From JAOAIV01 sp038849555 (GTDB taxonomy: Archaea > Thermoproteota > Bathyarchaeia > Bathyarchaeales > Bathycorpusculaceae), in assembly GCA_038849555.1 (NCBI GenBank), contig JAWCMT010000002.1, forward strand, positions 1 through 64,000: DNA of 64,000 nucleotides. The letters run 5' to 3'. The translations under genes were made by a program, and so were the position numbers. The number at the start of each line of letters is the position of its first letter. Within the stretch, counting starts at the first letter, position 1. Under the pieces are notes generated by a model. That model did no database searches. It saw nothing but the letters and a program-made list of their open reading frames with translations, and was not told the origin of the DNA. This document shows positions 62,183 through 64,000 of this stretch, in pieces.

Positions 62183-62629
62183 CTACCGAGACCTGCGATA
62201 AAGTCCCACAAGCTCGCCTTCAGCAAGCACATGCCCTTGCATCGCCTTTTCCACATCCCTTTTTCTTGCGTTAGGCTTCAAATCCAGTTCCATGTCTAAA
62301 GCATAAACCTTAAAGAAATATCTATGCGTCCCAGAAGGCGGACATGGCCCACCATAACAGCGCTTTCCGAAATCATTCATTCCCTCGGTTCCTGGAACGG
62401 TGTTCTCCGCTATCTGCCTCGTGCTTCCAGGAATGTTCCAGACTACCCAGTGATCCCAAGTGCCCATGGGCGCGTCAGGGTCATCAACAATCAACACCAG
62501 CGTTTTCGTTTCCTTTGGCGCTCCTTCAATTGTCAAGGGCGGGTTTACATCGTCTCCGTCACATGTGTACTTTGCGGGAATAAACTTGCCATTTTCAAAC
62601 GCAGGGCTCGTTACAGACAGCTTTCTCAT
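62183..62629 (-). CDS. PEBP/YbhB family protein
   Basis: 148 aa from ATG 62629 (ATG 62644 and 62668 are alternatives). DDPDAPMGTWDHWVVWNIPG and CYGGPCPPSGTHRYFFKVYA are the PEBP signatures. Binds phospholipid-like ligands; role in archaea unknown. Confidence 0.9.
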   Translation of the reverse strand: MRKLSVTSPAFENGKFIPAKYTCDGDDVNPPLTIEGAPKETKTLVLIVDDPDAPMGTWDHWVVWNIPGSTRQIAENTVPGTEGMNDFGKRCYGGPCPPSGTHRYFFKVYALDMELDLKPNARKRDVEKAMQGHVLAEGELVGLYRRSR

Positions 62630-62793
62630 AAGCTTAGCCTTCATGCAATAAAGAGAATTGTGATGCATAAAAAATTTGTCTAACTACTAAGTAATCAGGC
62701 GAAAAACGCTGCATAGAAAAAGACTATTTATGCTTGGGCTAAAAAGGCTATTAGTGAGAAGCGGCAGAATACGCTTATAGGAGGCCTTTTGGT

Positions 62794-63582
62794 GTGTGCG
62801 GCATATTTGGACTTGCGCTCAAAAAATCAATTCATCCCGCTATAATTTTCCGTATCCTTCAAAAACTTGAAGTCAGCCGCTACCCAGAGGAGGAACGCCC
62901 TGTTGGCGGCTACGGCGCTGGCGTTGCCATCCTAATTGACAACGGCAGTATAATATTGGAAAAGGTTGGAAAAACGGATGGCTCTCCCGCGACCCAACTT
63001 GCAGAAATTATGGCGCCTCAGCTTTCTGATGTTTCAATCATGATTGGGCATGTGCGTTATCCAAGCCCAGAATTTATGGGCACTGCTCACTTAAAAGAGA
63101 CAACGCAGCCCTATGTGGTGCAATCAACTCAGGCGGGAACCCTTGTTTCGGCACATAACGGTAAAGTAGACAATTACAAGGAGCTGCAAGCGAAGCTGAA
63201 AGGTCATGTTTTTGAAAGCGAAAAAGCGGGCTTAATTGACTCTGAAGTTATTCCGCACTACTTTTCCAAGCTGCTCAATGAAGTAGGAAATGCTGATGAA
63301 GCATTATACAGGCTTCTTTGCACTTTGCAGGGCTCAAACACCGTCAGCTTGCTTCACATAGATAAAGGCCACATGTTTCTGCATCTGATTCATAAGGGAA
63401 AAACAAGAGGCTTGACAGTATGGACGAACAATAAAGGCGAGGTAGTGTTTTGCTCGCGCCCCGAGCCTGTGATTGAGGAGTTTGGGCGTTTCCTTGCTAG
63501 AGACGGATTCAAAGAGAAAGTTTCAATCAAATGGCGCGAAGATGCGGCGCTTAAGCTTTCTTTCGCGATTGATATAAAATAA
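62794..63582 (+). CDS. Stand-alone class II (Ntn) glutamine amidotransferase domain protein
   Basis: 262 aa from GTG 62794, so Cys2 becomes the N-terminal nucleophile (CGIFGLALKK). Further motifs: GHVRYPSP (Arg), GTLVSAHNGKVDNYKEL (Asn, Gly) are consistent with glutaminase. It may supply ammonia to a partner synthase, as GltB-like or PurF-like. The window also holds a PurF-like protein that lacks its nucleophile (31020). AGGAGG at 62780-62785. Partner unproven. Confidence 0.85.
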   Translation: MCGIFGLALKKSIHPAIIFRILQKLEVSRYPEEERPVGGYGAGVAILIDNGSIILEKVGKTDGSPATQLAEIMAPQLSDVSIMIGHVRYPSPEFMGTAHLKETTQPYVVQSTQAGTLVSAHNGKVDNYKELQAKLKGHVFESEKAGLIDSEVIPHYFSKLLNEVGNADEALYRLLCTLQGSNTVSLLHIDKGHMFLHLIHKGKTRGLTVWTNNKGEVVFCSRPEPVIEEFGRFLARDGFKEKVSIKWREDAALKLSFAIDIK

Positions 63583-63678
63583 GGCGGAACGCTTAAGCAT
63601 GCCTTTATGCTTTATGTTAACCTTCCATTACTGCGCAATCAACCGCGAGCTGCGATGTAGTCCTTGAAGAAAAGGCGT

Positions 63679-63876
63679 TTAAGTCTCTTCGTGGGTCTTT
63701 TCTTTCCATTTTTCTATGATAATTTTATCCTCACCTGGATTAAAACTTACACGCACCGGCATTGAACCTTCGCATTTGAATGGAAACATGCTGTCGTCTG
63801 CGACGCGCACAGGCAGATAAAGCAGATACTTGGGGCCTTTCAGCCTAAATAAGGTTCCTTTCCCCTCGTTTCCCAT
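63679..63876 (-). CDS. Small hypothetical protein (65 aa)
   Basis: MGNEGKGTLFRLKGPKYLLY followed by PVRVADDSMFPFKC and RVSFNPGEDKIIIEKW. Looks like a compact all-beta domain (AbrB- or OB-like barrel), but no family is assigned. Adjacent to the amidotransferase (convergent). Confidence 0.55.
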   Translation of the reverse strand: MGNEGKGTLFRLKGPKYLLYLPVRVADDSMFPFKCEGSMPVRVSFNPGEDKIIIEKWKEKTHEET

Positions 63877-64000
63877 TATCGCCCTTCCACAGCTAGTCTT
63901 TTGCCTTTCTATTGAAATATTGGCGCACTATTAAGTTTTGCTTATGCTTTAGAATATGCGAAACCTTTAGCTTGAAAAATAGTTTCAAACACATTTTTTC

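Noticed and set aside
1..64000. CRISPR array, transposase, integrase or rRNA
   Set aside because: I looked for regularly spaced repeats and for familiar protein motifs and saw none; I could not run a repeat search, so short or diverged elements may be missed.

Overview
The window reads as a stretch of an archaeal chromosome from a draft or metagenome assembly. There are three N-runs, each inside a gene. Archaeal signs are class III (pilin-type) signal sequences, an archaeal TadA/TadC-type pilus ATPase and platform, archaeal-type IleRS, AsnRS and RNase HII, a membrane pyrophosphatase, TATA elements about 26 nt upstream of likely leaderless starts, many TTG/GTG starts, and large secreted PQQ-propeller, kelch and beta-helix proteins with a C-terminal membrane anchor. 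The mix is most like the Bathyarchaeia (former MCG) or a neighbouring Thermoproteota lineage; that placement is an inference.

Layout. 0-12.2 kb: a minus-strand archaeal type IV/Tad-like pilus operon (ATPase, platform, four pilin-like or secreted subunits, a giant 1171-aa pilin-like protein, a separate pilin, and a prepilin peptidase cut by the window edge). 12.4-19.7 kb: an arsenic/metalloid and redox island with two ArsR repressors, ACR3 arsenite efflux, a DUF318-type permease, a small CxxC thioredoxin-like protein, two ferredoxins, a DUF169 protein, two paralogous small membrane proteins, and three short ORFs (two of them Cys-rich) with no assigned function. 19.7-25.5 kb: MBL hydrolase, M50 protease, zinc ribbon, tRNA-Ala(CGC) and ileS. 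25.5-29.5 kb: a glycosyltransferase and a three-gene operon (GNAT, unknown, HExxH protein). 29.6-30.7 kb: an AbrB-type HgcAB-associated-like regulator translationally coupled to arsenite methyltransferase arsM, a second arsenic module. 31-36.8 kb: a PurF-like protein lacking the glutaminase cysteine, rnhB, an archaeal HTH regulator, cysS and a lipoate-ligase-like gene. 36.9-43.6 kb: kelch surface protein, DUF763, DUF998, a radical SAM protein that may belong to lipoate synthesis, a wHTH regulator and a beta-helix surface protein. 43.7-52.9 kb: acetate uptake and activation (satP, acs), a Ca-type P-ATPase, H+-pyrophosphatase and asnS. 53-58.5 kb: two tandem paralogous PQQ-propeller surface proteins with related palindromes upstream. 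58.8-64 kb: LysE exporter, macro-domain protein, rubrerythrin, a secreted unknown, PEBP, a stand-alone class II glutamine amidotransferase and a small unknown protein.

How they work together. Arsenite entering the cell would be sensed by the ArsR pair, exported by ACR3 and methylated by ArsM. The permease, CxxC protein and ferredoxins probably handle a related metal, metalloid or thiol-reactive compound. Acetate import and Acs with a PPi-using proton pump form a coherent energy module, because Acs makes PPi that HppA can use.

The most distinctive features are the redox/arsenic island with its unannotated small proteins and shared ArsR-like palindromes, the giant pilin-like subunit, the uncharacterised GNAT/unknown/HExxH operon, and the mosaic PQQ paralogue pair. 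I see no CRISPR array, transposase or integrase.
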